48,733 nt of DNA from a virus, in IMG/VR virus record IMGVR_UViG_3300027754_000009, positions 1 to 48,733 of that record. One strand, given 5' to 3'. Of this stretch, positions 15,221 through 23,592 are shown one piece after another; the stretch's first letter is position 1; each line of letters begins with the position of its first letter. The notes under the pieces are model-generated. The model was not told where the DNA came from, searched no databases, and worked only from the letters and a program-made list of their open reading frames with translations. A program made the position numbers and the translations under genes.

Positions 15221-16720
15221 CTAGCCGATTCGCACGCCGCCAGAGCGGTACGTGTTCTTCAGCGCAGCCGCAGCGCGCCTGGCCATCAGGGCCTGCCGCA
15301 CCGTCGGATCGGATTCGTCCTTGATAAGCTGGTCGAGCGACGCGATGAACGCGCCGTCGTCTGAACCACTGCCGATTCCCACTTCGCGCAGCACAGGTCC
15401 CGTGCCTACCGGCGCAGACTCCACCTTCACGAGCCGACCTTCGAGCGCACCCAGCCGGGTCGCTACTTCATCGAATCGCTTGGTGAGTTCGGCGTTGGCC
15501 GACTCGATCTTGTGCAGCGGCGCAGCGGCGCCGGCGTTGACGATGTCCTTCACGGCTGCTTTAACGTCCGCGAGCAATGCGCCGCGGAACTCAGCCATGT
15601 CAGCTTTGTTGATTGCGTTCTCCTGCTCCGGCTCCATCGCCGCCGTCGCAGCAGGAGCGGACGCAGGGGCTGCGGGTGCTTCCGCAGCGGGAGTCTCGGG
15701 CATTTCTGCGGCCGGAGCCGTTTGCTCGGCTGGAGAAACAGAGCCGAACTCTTTGCTTGCAGCCTGCTGGCCTGCGGCGTTTGCGGCAACCTGCGCTTTG
15801 ATCTGCGCTTCCATTGCCTCGTCGCTGGCTTCGTCGACGGCTGCGGCGCGCGCGGCCACAACCTGCTCATTGGCTTTGTCGGCGAGCGCAGACTGAATCA
15901 TGCTGACGGCGTCGCCGAGCTTTGCGGCAACGGCTGCGTCGTCGGACACAAGCCGAGCGGCAAGCTGCGACACAAATGCCAGCGCCGAAGCGATGTCGGA
16001 TACAGCCGAACCCGCAGCCCACGCGATGCGCTCGGGTTCCGAGTCTCCCTTGCGCATCAAAGAACCTGCGGATTTCATCGCGTCGGATTTCTCCGGAGTC
16101 GCGCAAGATGCGCCGAGAGTGCACGCGTGATCGTGCATTGTCTGGATCATCTGCATGTCGGACGAGCTGTGTCGCGCACCGGCTTTTGCCAGCGCGCCAA
16201 GCGCCTGTGCCGCCTTCGCCAGTTCAGGCGATGCAGACACAAAGGGGACCTGCTCCGTCATTCCGTTTGCCTTGACCATCGAAAAAGTCGCTCCCTGCAT
16301 GCATGGGTTGTCCACGATGCTCACTTCGGCGGGGATGGCTTCGTACCGCATCAGCCCGCCTTCGTATTTCTGGGAGCCGTAGCGACCCCCGACAGAAAAG
16401 CCGGTGTAGACACCTTCAGTGACTTTGCGCCACTCGTTGTCGTCGACGATGCGAGCACCGACGTAGACGCGCTTGGCCTCGTCGTCGAACTGCATGTCGA
16501 TGACTTTCCCAGCCGCAATAGATTGATGCATGGCGCGGACGTTGCCGAGCGACTTGCCGCCCGTCGCGTCCGAAATTGATTTCGACCACGCGACGAAGCG
16601 CGGCTTCGACAGGACGTAGTCCATGATTTCGCCTGACTTGTCCGGCGCTTCTTCCGCCGCAACGCCCCAGACTTCGCGGCGGGTTTCGTCTACTTTCGTG
16701 ATTGGAATGAATAGATTCAT
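15221..16720 (-). CDS. Prohead protease (XkdF/HK97-like) fused to scaffold
   Basis: A 499-residue protein. The N-terminal ~160 residues look like the XkdF/HK97 serine protease family: VDETRREVWGVAAEEAPDKSGEI, then candidate catalytic His65 (RAMHQS), Ser109 (YTGFSVGGR) and Glu132 (AEVSIVDNPC). A HDHACTLGASC motif follows near 190, then a long Ala/Glu/Gln-rich helical region (230-450) that fits an internal scaffold cleaved during head maturation. The fusion of protease and scaffold is common in this family. The start has no clear ribosome site; the sequence before it is the T-rich tail of a hairpin whose loop holds GGAGG. Confidence 0.85.
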   Translation of the reverse strand: MNLFIPITKVDETRREVWGVAAEEAPDKSGEIMDYVLSKPRFVAWSKSISDATGGKSLGNVRAMHQSIAAGKVIDMQFDDEAKRVYVGARIVDDNEWRKVTEGVYTGFSVGGRYGSQKYEGGLMRYEAIPAEVSIVDNPCMQGATFSMVKANGMTEQVPFVSASPELAKAAQALGALAKAGARHSSSDMQMIQTMHDHACTLGASCATPEKSDAMKSAGSLMRKGDSEPERIAWAAGSAVSDIASALAFVSQLAARLVSDDAAVAAKLGDAVSMIQSALADKANEQVVAARAAAVDEASDEAMEAQIKAQVAANAAGQQAASKEFGSVSPAEQTAPAAEMPETPAAEAPAAPASAPAATAAMEPEQENAINKADMAEFRGALLADVKAAVKDIVNAGAAAPLHKIESANAELTKRFDEVATRLGALEGRLVKVESAPVGTGPVLREVGIGSGSDDGAFIASLDQLIKDESDPTVRQALMARRAAAALKNTYRSGGVRIG

Positions 16721-16725
16721 GAGTG

Positions 16726-16785
16726 AAAAACAAAAAACGCGGCGCTGAAAACAGAGACTTCCGCCTCCGGTTCTTCAGCGCCGCG
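16726..16785 (-). terminator. Large hairpin plus double T-run before protease gene
   Basis: CGCGGCGCTGAA (16738-16749) pairs perfectly with TTCAGCGCCGCG (16774-16785), 12 bp with a 24-base loop. On the minus strand it is followed by TTTTTTGTTTTT and, six bases on, by the protease ATG. It can end transcripts of the portal/gp10 part. There is no room for a promoter after it, so read-through or antitermination is implied. The loop contains GGAGG in the sense direction. Confidence 0.7.
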
Positions 16786-16841
16786 TCTGATTGTTCAGAT
16801 TAGGCCGTTCAACACCGCGTAACTTCTGAGACTATATCATA

Positions 16842-16906
16842 AAGTTTGCAGAAGTTAACTTTGAAGTTAACACACAACACCTGTGAAGTTTGCAGCAGTT
16901 AACTTT
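16842..16906. promoter_or_regulatory. Two 21-bp direct repeats 44 bp apart with AGTTAAC core
   Basis: The sequence AGTTTGCAGMAGTTAACTT (within 21-bp copies) occurs at 16842-16862 and 16886-16906 with one difference, and a third AGTTAAC lies between them (16865-16871). The spacing of 44 bp is about four helical turns, and AGTTAACT is palindromic. The second copy contains the stop codon of the gp10-like gene. The layout suggests a protein-binding site in the late operon. Function is unknown. Confidence 0.5.
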
Positions 16907-17354
16907 TTAGCACCTCGTTGATTCGATCGCTCATGATCTGCTGCGCAATGCCGCCCTCAATAATCTCCCGCTGTGCGTCCTCGTCCGTCTTCCAGCCGCG
17001 CTCCGCGTGGAACCACGCCTGATACTCCGCGAGATGCACGTACGGCGCATAGCTGGCCGTGTTGATGATGTTGACGCTTGTCGGGCCTGCGCTTTCCAGC
17101 GACCACTTTCTGCCCAGCGTTTGCGACGTTTGCCTTCCCCCGCCTCCGGGGTATTTCACGCCGAATCCGCGCTGATACCAATATGGGCTTCGCCCTGCGG
17201 TGTTGGCTCCGCTCGAAGGCGCGTAAGGCGCAATGACGCCCTGAAACGCAGCCGCAATCTCCATCGTCGCGGCCTTGATTTGCGGCGTCAGGTCGGCCGA
17301 CATCTTTTCGGCGACTTCGCGCAGGCCGGTGGGCTCCACTGTAAACGTCGTCAC
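16899..17354 (-). CDS. HK97 gp10-like neck / minor head protein
   Basis: A 151-residue protein with GTG start at 17354, overlapping the portal stop as GTGA. The middle and end (NIINTASYAPYVHLAEYQAWF followed by a basic aromatic segment) resemble the HK97 gp10 / tail-completion family, in which Tyr-Ala-x-Tyr-x-His/Glu marks the core. Its location directly after the portal-MuF gene rather than after the connectors is unusual for gp10. Confidence 0.6.
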   Translation of the reverse strand: MTTFTVEPTGLREVAEKMSADLTPQIKAATMEIAAAFQGVIAPYAPSSGANTAGRSPYWYQRGFGVKYPGGGGRQTSQTLGRKWSLESAGPTSVNIINTASYAPYVHLAEYQAWFHAERGWKTDEDAQREIIEGGIAQQIMSDRINEVLKS

Positions 17355-19867
17355 TCTTCTTCTCCTCCTTCGCCGCCGTTCTCTTCCGCCTGGCCAGGCG
17401 CAGGACGGCTGACCACCTTAAACGTAATAAAGCAACGGCAGCGCGGATGCCACGGCGGACCCTGCGGGTCTTCCCACTCACTCTCCGGCGCTCCGTTGAG
17501 CGGCTCGCAGATGGGGCATACCAGATCGTCGTAGTTGGTGTTGTTTACGCGCTCCAGCCGCAGGCCGAGCTTCTCGGCTTCGTCCCGGAATGCGCCCATC
17601 CCCGCCGCTGCCGCGCGCGTGACTTCGGTGACTGCGATGCTCTCCGCGCGCGCTTCGCCGAATGCAGGCGCGAGCGCGTCCACCAGATCGCCGAGCGTCA
17701 TCTCGTTCCCGGCCAGATATTCCGACACGGCTCCGCCCACGATTTCGCGCGTTGTATCCGCGAGTCCGTCGATGAGCTTGCCGGCGTGCTCTTCGGCCCA
17801 CTCGGAGGCACGAGTAGACGCGACGCCTTCGCCGAGCGGGACGCCGACATCCTCCTGCCCTGCATAGATCGACTCTTCCATGATGTCGCGCAGCATCGGG
17901 CGAAGCTGGTCAAGCATCTCGTCGTCAAAATCCGAAAGCGCCACAGGCTCTCCGCGCAGGATGGCATCGGCGAATTCGTCGGAAGCTTCGCTCATGACAG
18001 CGAGAAGAGCGGCGTATACCTTTTTCTCCTGCACCGTCATCTTCTTCTTTGCCGCCTTGCTCAGCCCTGCCGCGCTGCAATGCGCACACGTGCATCCGCG
18101 CGCATGCTCACCCGGCAGGGCGCGTGCTTTTGGGCTGGAGATCGCCTTAAAAATCGTCGCCACCATTGCTGCGTCGCCGGCCAGCGCCAGTCCGCGACGC
18201 ACCTTCGTCACCATTCCGGCGCTGAGCACCGGCGCACTGGCTGCAGGCGGATCGCAGTCCGCACGCTTGCCGTCCTTCATGCGCCGTACGGCTTTTTCGC
18301 GCCAGTGGTCGAGCGCCATCTTCTCAAAAGCCGTCAGTGGTTCAGGTTCCGGCTCAAAGACTTTGCCATAGCGCCGCTCGCTCGGGAGTGCGCCGGCGAC
18401 ATTGTCTGCTGCGCCGGGAACAGGCGAAGCCGGAACCGGCTCAGGCGCAGGTTCAGCGGAAGGCTCCGTTGTTTCAGGCGCAGGCGCAGACGCATCCGGT
18501 ATGGTCGCGGGCGCGGCGGGCTCCGGCGCATCTGAAAAGATTTTGTCGAGCGTCGTAGGCACTCCCCCGACCATCATGAACGGTTTGGCGTTTTCGATGG
18601 GTGGCTGCCCTGCCTTGGCGCGCCAGACGTTGATGTCGATAATGCCGTTTTGCAGCTGAATCTGCAGCAGCGACGCCTCCGCCGCCTTGTCCTCCGACGG
18701 GCCCATATCCTTGAAGCGCCACACAAGCGGCGCTTTCGTCTGCCGCGCGACGATGCCCGAAAACAAGTTCTGCAGATACTGCACGAGCGGGCCGATGCCG
18801 AAGCGATACAGCGCGTTCTCCTGACCGTCCATGAATCCCTTGCCCCCAAGGCCGGAGCCTGGCGTGAGCCCGAGCTCGGACGGCAGGAAGCCGAAGGCGT
18901 AGCACGTCATCTTCAGCATCCATTCGTCGAAGGCGTTGTTGGCCGCAGCGTCAGGCCGTCGGAACTCGTAAATCGGCGTGCCGCCCCCCGCCGAAGGCAT
19001 GAACTTGATGCGTCGCAGCTTGGCGACGTCGCCGACCAGCATTGCATCGAAGTAGTCTTGAAATTTGGATATGTTCTCCGGCGTCCAGTCCGACGGCAGG
19101 TAAGCCATCGCCTCAGGAACGTTCGTCTGGTCCCAGTACGCCGTAGATGCGAACTGCCTGCGCAGTGCTTCGTTGATGCGCAGCACGAGAAACTCAATCG
19201 GAGACTTCCCGTAGGGCGAGCCGGCCGACGTGTTGAACGGTCGATACAGCAGGCGATCGGCCGTGAACCACTGCCAGTTGCGGCCCTTGATGGCCTGCGT
19301 ATATGCCGGGATGGGCGGGCGTGGCGTTCGGCCGCGCATGTCAAGCAGCGGACGGATAGTAGACCCGTCAATCTGCTCCACGGACACCAGGTTGCCGCCC
19401 GCGTCCACATCCAGCCACAGGCTCACCGCGTCGTAGACGAGCAGGTCTTCCAGCACAGAGTTGCACCACGTGTCGAATTCAAGAATGCCGTCCGGCATGC
19501 GCCACATCTCGGTGATGCGCTCGATTTCGCGCGAGTAGTCCTGCTCGTCGTTTTCGTTCTTTGGTTTGATGTGCCACTCCGCCGAGCGGATTTCGCGCTT
19601 GATGGCTTCGATGACGATGCGCACCGCGTCAGACATGTCGGCGAAATTCTTCAGCGAAGAAAACGGCAGCTGTCCGTATCCTGAGCGCGGCTGCATATAT
19701 AGGTTGATGCCGCTCTGATAGTCGAACACGCGCGGCTTCTCGTCGTCGGAGACGACAGGAGGCATCGGCACGCCGGGCGCAAACACGCCGCGCGCGCCGA
19801 AAGCGTCGATGTACCGCTGCCGGTCTTCGCCGGTGACGTCGGTGATTGCATTCGGGTCTACGGCCAT
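17351..19867 (-). CDS. Portal protein fused to MuF-type head morphogenesis domain
   Basis: An 838-residue protein. ATG 19867 is chosen for its AAGGAG at 5-base spacing, although the frame extends to 20155. Residues 1-~450 are a phage portal (WFTADRLLYRPFNTSAGSPYG, FGFLPSELGLTPGSGLGGKG). A Pro/Ala/Glu linker follows (~475-540). The C-terminal ~300 residues match the MuF/SPP1 gp7 family: AVTEVTRAAAAGMGAFRDEA, then the cysteine pairs VCPICEPLNG and HPRCRCF near the end. The portal forms the DNA entry ring; MuF proteins are minor head proteins ejected or bound inside. The natural fusion of the two is known but not universal. Confidence 0.9.
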   Translation of the reverse strand: MAVDPNAITDVTGEDRQRYIDAFGARGVFAPGVPMPPVVSDDEKPRVFDYQSGINLYMQPRSGYGQLPFSSLKNFADMSDAVRIVIEAIKREIRSAEWHIKPKNENDEQDYSREIERITEMWRMPDGILEFDTWCNSVLEDLLVYDAVSLWLDVDAGGNLVSVEQIDGSTIRPLLDMRGRTPRPPIPAYTQAIKGRNWQWFTADRLLYRPFNTSAGSPYGKSPIEFLVLRINEALRRQFASTAYWDQTNVPEAMAYLPSDWTPENISKFQDYFDAMLVGDVAKLRRIKFMPSAGGGTPIYEFRRPDAAANNAFDEWMLKMTCYAFGFLPSELGLTPGSGLGGKGFMDGQENALYRFGIGPLVQYLQNLFSGIVARQTKAPLVWRFKDMGPSEDKAAEASLLQIQLQNGIIDINVWRAKAGQPPIENAKPFMMVGGVPTTLDKIFSDAPEPAAPATIPDASAPAPETTEPSAEPAPEPVPASPVPGAADNVAGALPSERRYGKVFEPEPEPLTAFEKMALDHWREKAVRRMKDGKRADCDPPAASAPVLSAGMVTKVRRGLALAGDAAMVATIFKAISSPKARALPGEHARGCTCAHCSAAGLSKAAKKKMTVQEKKVYAALLAVMSEASDEFADAILRGEPVALSDFDDEMLDQLRPMLRDIMEESIYAGQEDVGVPLGEGVASTRASEWAEEHAGKLIDGLADTTREIVGGAVSEYLAGNEMTLGDLVDALAPAFGEARAESIAVTEVTRAAAAGMGAFRDEAEKLGLRLERVNNTNYDDLVCPICEPLNGAPESEWEDPQGPPWHPRCRCFITFKVVSRPAPGQAEENGGEGGEEE

Positions 19868-19910
19868 GTCCACTCCTTCGCGGCGCTGCGCCATCGCAGC
19901 ACTGCCGCCA

Positions 19911-21194
19911 TCAGCTCGCAGCCTTGTCCAGCTGCGCCTGCGCAAATCGCACCCATCCGGGTGCGCCCAGTTCGTCCGCGTCAATTGCGTACCACGCGAG
20001 CGCAAGCGACATGACGCAGTCGTCGTGCATCCCTGACGGCGCGCCGTAGCGCACTGCGCCGGATGCCATGCGCTCTGCTTCGTACGCCTCCAGCTCGGTG
20101 ATGAGCACGATGTCGTCTGTGATGGCGACGCCGCGATGATCAAAGGCGGACGCAAGACGCTCGATCAGCTCCGCCTTGCTGCCCGAAGTTGTCGTGAAGT
20201 CGCGCACCGGAAGGCCCATCGTGCGCAGCATGTCGTTGTTCGGCTTGCCCATCGCGTTGCTTTCCGCAATGAGAGTCTGAATCCCAAAGCGCGCGCACGT
20301 CGCCGCAATACGCGAGCGCTGCATCTCGTAGGTGAGTCCGTTGAATCGGTCCACGTACGCGATGGCCTTCGTCGTCGCGTCCATGACGGTGAGCACGGTG
20401 TAGTCGGTGGTGAGCGCCCAGTCCAGCCCGGCGACATACGTATGCCCCGGCATCATCCTGCCCTGCACGTGCGCCGTCGCTGCCGCCCTCACTCCCTGAA
20501 ACACGCCCGCGCCGTCTTCGACAAACTCTGCCATCCATTCCTGCCGGAATGTTCGGTCGCTGATGGTTTCCCGCGCGCGCTCAAACGCCTCGCGAATCAT
20601 CGGATTTGGATTCGCCGACGACGGAGCCGTGTAGCTCACGATTCGATTGCTCATAAGCCCTTCAGCCATGCCGCGCTGGAACTCGCGATAGAACCAGTTG
20701 CGCCCGAACGGCGTCGAGATCAGCACCGCGCGCCCGCCGCGGTCGGCGAGCGTCGGCTGAATCGCATCCGTCCACGCCTCCTCGGATACGCGGCTTGCTT
20801 CGTCGATGATGACAAGGTCAAACGCCATGCCGCGGATGCTGTCCGGGTTGTCTGCGCTGTATACAGACAGACTGCCGCCCGACGGGAAAACAATCTCGCG
20901 CTCCGAGCGCCGCACCTGCAGCAGACCGGCAACAGGCGCGATTGCCTTCTCTGCTGCGCGCCACAGCGGCCTGCTGTTGCGGTACGTGGGCGCAATCCAC
21001 GCCGCCTGCGCGCCGTGGTCCGCGCAGGAGAGCGCATAGGCAGCGCACATGAAGGACTTACCCCACCGGCGCCCCATCGCCACTACCTTCACTTTCGCCG
21101 GGTGCGCCACGATCGCCGCCTGGTCTTCGCGTAATGCTGGCAACCGCTGCGTCGTGGTCGAATACCGTAACTTTTGCTTCAATCGGACCGCCAT
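19911..21194 (-). CDS. terL: Large terminase subunit
   Basis: A 427-residue protein from ATG 21194, supported by AGGA a few bases upstream; an ATG at 21248 would add 18 residues. Walker A is GRRWGKS (41-47), Walker B LVIIDEAS (127-134). The C-terminal nuclease is RNase H-like, with candidate metal ligands in AGLDWAL, LIAESNAMG and GMHDDCVMS. It packages DNA into the head through the portal. The gene overlaps the preceding small-terminase-like gene by 137 bp in another frame and ends 43 bases before the portal start. Confidence 0.92.
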   Translation of the reverse strand: MAVRLKQKLRYSTTTQRLPALREDQAAIVAHPAKVKVVAMGRRWGKSFMCAAYALSCADHGAQAAWIAPTYRNSRPLWRAAEKAIAPVAGLLQVRRSEREIVFPSGGSLSVYSADNPDSIRGMAFDLVIIDEASRVSEEAWTDAIQPTLADRGGRAVLISTPFGRNWFYREFQRGMAEGLMSNRIVSYTAPSSANPNPMIREAFERARETISDRTFRQEWMAEFVEDGAGVFQGVRAAATAHVQGRMMPGHTYVAGLDWALTTDYTVLTVMDATTKAIAYVDRFNGLTYEMQRSRIAATCARFGIQTLIAESNAMGKPNNDMLRTMGLPVRDFTTTSGSKAELIERLASAFDHRGVAITDDIVLITELEAYEAERMASGAVRYGAPSGMHDDCVMSLALAWYAIDADELGAPGWVRFAQAQLDKAAS

Positions 21195-21489
21195 TTTTTC
21201 CTGTGACTTCAAGCTCTCCGCGCTCCACGTAGCCTCGATTGCGGCCAAGCGTGCGCAGCGTCAGCGATACGGCCCACGGCTCTCCGTTGACAACTGCACG
21301 ATGTAGAGACGACTCGGCATGGTCCACAATGGCCGCGCGCGCGTCGTCGACGATGCTATGCAGCTCGTGCTTATTCACGAACTGGTGGACAGCGCAGCGG
21401 GTGACGCCGAGAAGCTGTGCGGCAATGGTGATGTTCCCCTTGGTTTCCCGCAGCCTCTCTTTGACGGTTTTTAGTTTTAGCTTCGGCAT
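21058..21489 (-). CDS. Small terminase-like HTH protein
   Basis: A 143-residue protein. The N-terminal 50 residues form a Fis-type helix-turn-helix (RETKGNITIAAQLLGVTRCA), then a helical segment (DDARAAIVDHAESSLHRAV) and NRGYVERGE, as in small terminases that recognise packaging sites. The C-terminal ~45 residues are Gly/Glu/Asp-rich and are encoded over the start of terL. Position immediately before terL supports the role. The adjacent upstream gene carries a second, related HTH. Confidence 0.7.
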   Translation of the reverse strand: MPKLKLKTVKERLRETKGNITIAAQLLGVTRCAVHQFVNKHELHSIVDDARAAIVDHAESSLHRAVVNGEPWAVSLTLRTLGRNRGYVERGELEVTGKNGGPIEAKVTVFDHDAAVASITRRPGGDRGAPGESEGSGDGAPVG

Positions 21490-21686
21490 ACGTCACCCGC
21501 TCCTCTCCTAGCCGCCGTTGTTGCGACCACGAAGCTTTGTGCGAACAACTGCTCGGATTTGGAAATGATCTTGTGCAGGCCATGGCGCTGCATCCCAAGA
21601 CTTCTAGCTGCGGCAGAGACGTTCCCGGAAACGGCGATGAGCGTTTCTTCAATTTTGCTTTTCGTGTATCTTGGAGTGCGCGCCAT
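21477..21686 (-). CDS. Small Fis-like HTH protein, paralogue of the next gene
   Basis: A 69-residue protein (MARTPRYTKSKIEETLIAVSG) with the pattern GNVSAAARSLGMQRHGLHKI, parallel to GNITIAAQLLGVTRCAVHQF in the adjacent 143-residue protein. It is little more than an HTH. It overlaps that gene by 13 bases. It may be a DNA-binding partner in packaging or a regulator. The two genes look like a tandem duplication followed by divergence. Confidence 0.7.
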   Translation of the reverse strand: MARTPRYTKSKIEETLIAVSGNVSAAARSLGMQRHGLHKIISKSEQLFAQSFVVATTAARRGAGDVCRS

Positions 21687-21717
21687 TTTTTACCTGTACA
21701 CTATTTTCTAGCCGATC

Positions 21718-22107
21718 TCAAAAGATCCGTATTTTTTTTATCTCGGCAATCAGTTTCTTTTGTTTTCTAGTGTTACCCCTAACAAGTTCATTGAGCGGCT
21801 TGGACGTTTGTATGGCTTCGCGCTTCAACTGTCTTGCAAATCTATATTGCGAATTAAGGGCAAGACGGTCATTGAGAATGTCTGCTGCTCTGCGAAATTT
21901 TGCGCTTGATTCCGTGAGCTTTTCTTCCGCTACACGAATCTCCGATGCAAGCCTGTTGATCTCTCCTCTTTGCCTGTTTATTGAGCTTGTAATTTCGCTT
22001 TCACTTGGCGCGGCACCGCGTTTTGATCCACCACCAGTCGACTTTGAGTCGACGCGCGCCTTGTCCCCACCGCTTACGCGTCCACCAGACGATCCATTCC
22101 TACCCAT
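21718..22107 (-). CDS. Coiled-coil protein of unknown function
   Basis: A 129-residue protein with ATG 22107 chosen for GGAGG seven bases upstream. Residues 1-45 are a Gly/Ser/Lys-rich basic, probably disordered, stretch. Residues about 48-90 form a heptad-rich coiled coil (INRQRGEINRLASEIRVAEE). The C-terminus is very basic (RKQKKLIAEIKKIRIF), suggesting nucleic-acid contact. It sits just upstream of the terminase genes. The local sequence is more AT-rich than its neighbours, which may indicate recent acquisition. Confidence 0.65.
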   Translation of the reverse strand: MGRNGSSGGRVSGGDKARVDSKSTGGGSKRGAAPSESEITSSINRQRGEINRLASEIRVAEEKLTESSAKFRRAADILNDRLALNSQYRFARQLKREAIQTSKPLNELVRGNTRKQKKLIAEIKKIRIF

Positions 22108-23203
22108 CTGAGTGCCTCCCTTCGATAGCGTGCGCTTCCTGCGGAACGTGCACCCATCCATTAATGCGACAAGCCTCATGCGTAGCCTTGCCGCCCCCAA
22201 TCACAACAAACACGACGGGCTTGCCGTCCGCGTGCTCACACGCCGTTTTGTAGTCTTCTTCGAGCAGCTCAAAGCGCGTGTCGTAACCGCGCGTGGCATA
22301 GTGCGTCCATCCGCGCGGGATTCCCAGCATGTTGATATCCCGGAATTCCGGCTCAACGTTCAGGTCGACGAACACGACCACGCCGTGCTGCTGCACCCAG
22401 CGCGAAATCCACCGCTTGCGGTAGATGCCCCAGAGCGCAAAGGCGCGGGGCGTCATGCTGCCGGTGGATACGTTCGGTTCGCAGATGGCCTTGCACTGCG
22501 ACATGACGATTTTTTCCGGCGTCTCCCAGATTGTTTCGAAGCGCGCGTCGTTCGTGTAAAAGTGCAGCGTGCCGCCATTAAACGAACCGCGCGCATATCG
22601 GCCCCATCGCTCGCACGGCATCGGAAGGCCTGCGAGCGGAGCCTGCGGGAGCAGCGTCGGAATGCCCCACTCGTTGTCCGACGGGAAAACCATGTCAAAC
22701 GCCTTGTCCGGAAGCGGAACGGAGTCGAGCTCGCCTTCTTCGCCGTCGCCGATCTCATCGGCGGGGATGATGCCGTTCTCTTCTGCGAGATCGGACATGA
22801 GCTTTTGCAGCGCCGCGCTCTCCGTGCTCACCGCGTGCAGCAGGGCGTCGAGCTGTGCCTTGTCCGTTGCGGCCATTGCGCCGATCGGGTCGATGGTGGC
22901 GAGAATCTTGGCTTCTTCGTCTTCCGTCAGGTCGACTTCAACAAACGGTACAGGCGTTTCGTCTCCGAGCTTGAGCGCTTCTTCGATGCGCGCGTGTCCA
23001 TCCAGCACGTGCCCGGTAGCGCGGTTGACGACGACGGACTGCACCCAGCCGACTTCTCCGAGCACGCCCGTAAGTGCCTGTCGCTGCGCCTTCGGGTGGA
23101 TGCGCCAGTTCAGCGGATTGGCCATGTATTGCCCTGCCGCCTGCTCGCCATGGCTGACGATTCGGTTGCGCCACGGAGCAGTCTGCTCGCGCTTCTTGCT
23201 CAC
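22100..23203 (-). CDS. ParB-like N-domain fused to DUF4417-like domain
   Basis: A 367-residue protein with GTG start 23203, preceded by GGAGG and overlapping the upstream stop as GTGA. Residues 25-125 resemble the ParB/Sulfiredoxin-type nucleotide-binding domain: NPLNWRIHP, GHVLDGHAR and a helical segment. Residues about 185-345 match what I recall of DUF4417: LHFYTNDARFE, GVVVFVDLNVEPEF and a C-terminal VVFVVIGGGK. DUF4417 has no assigned activity. The gene lies between an unknown 130-residue gene and the packaging genes, so a role in DNA modification or packaging choice is possible but unproven. Confidence 0.7.
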   Translation of the reverse strand: MSKKREQTAPWRNRIVSHGEQAAGQYMANPLNWRIHPKAQRQALTGVLGEVGWVQSVVVNRATGHVLDGHARIEEALKLGDETPVPFVEVDLTEDEEAKILATIDPIGAMAATDKAQLDALLHAVSTESAALQKLMSDLAEENGIIPADEIGDGEEGELDSVPLPDKAFDMVFPSDNEWGIPTLLPQAPLAGLPMPCERWGRYARGSFNGGTLHFYTNDARFETIWETPEKIVMSQCKAICEPNVSTGSMTPRAFALWGIYRKRWISRWVQQHGVVVFVDLNVEPEFRDINMLGIPRGWTHYATRGYDTRFELLEEDYKTACEHADGKPVVFVVIGGGKATHEACRINGWVHVPQEAHAIEGRHSDG

Positions 23204-23592
23204 GCGTCCTCCGTCATAGCCACGAACCGCCCGGGGTCCGGCGGAAGGTGCGGCGGATTCGTGCCGGAGATCCCGTTCGCCCACAGCATGCGCCACACGC
23301 CGCTTCCGTTGTCCTGCGCCACCTGAACGGCGCACTTCGCCAGCCGGTCATACATGTTCGGCTCAAAGTCCACCAGAATGCGAAGGTCGCGCGCGCGCGC
23401 GGCTCTGAATACATTCTGAAAGTCCTGCGAGTCGAAGGCCGGCTTCAGGCCGGCGTCCGTGACGTACGAATCGAAGGCCAGCCGCGGGTCGGTGATGCCG
23501 ATGAATTTGTAGTGCGAGCAGACGTCCTCGATCGGCATCTCTTGGACGATTTGCGAGAACCGCGCCGCAATCTTCTTTTTGCCGCCGCTCAT
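23200..23592 (-). CDS. Unknown protein, 130 residues
   Basis: Starts at ATG 23592, one base overlapping the endolysin stop (TGATG). Sequence MSGGKKKIAARFSQIVQEMPI then an alpha/beta-like fold with FIGITDPRLAFDSYV and DLRILVDFEPNMYDRLA. The C-terminus has NPPHLPPDPGRF. Not recognised. It is translationally coupled to the ParB-like/DUF4417 gene (GTGA), so the two products may act together. Adjacent coding in the same block with a methyltransferase hints at DNA metabolism. Confidence 0.6.
   Translation of the reverse strand: MSGGKKKIAARFSQIVQEMPIEDVCSHYKFIGITDPRLAFDSYVTDAGLKPAFDSQDFQNVFRAARARDLRILVDFEPNMYDRLAKCAVQVAQDNGSGVWRMLWANGISGTNPPHLPPDPGRFVAMTEDA

Noticed and set aside
13591-15324. 577-codon open frame on the plus strand opposite the major capsid gene
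   Set aside because: Its composition is Arg/His/Cys-rich, as expected from an antisense frame of GC-rich coding sequence; the minus frame has clear capsid features and a ribosome site.
22112-23326. 404-codon plus frame opposite the ParB-like/DUF4417 gene
   Set aside because: No recognisable motifs, runs against the operon direction and ends with the boundaries of the minus gene; a shadow frame.
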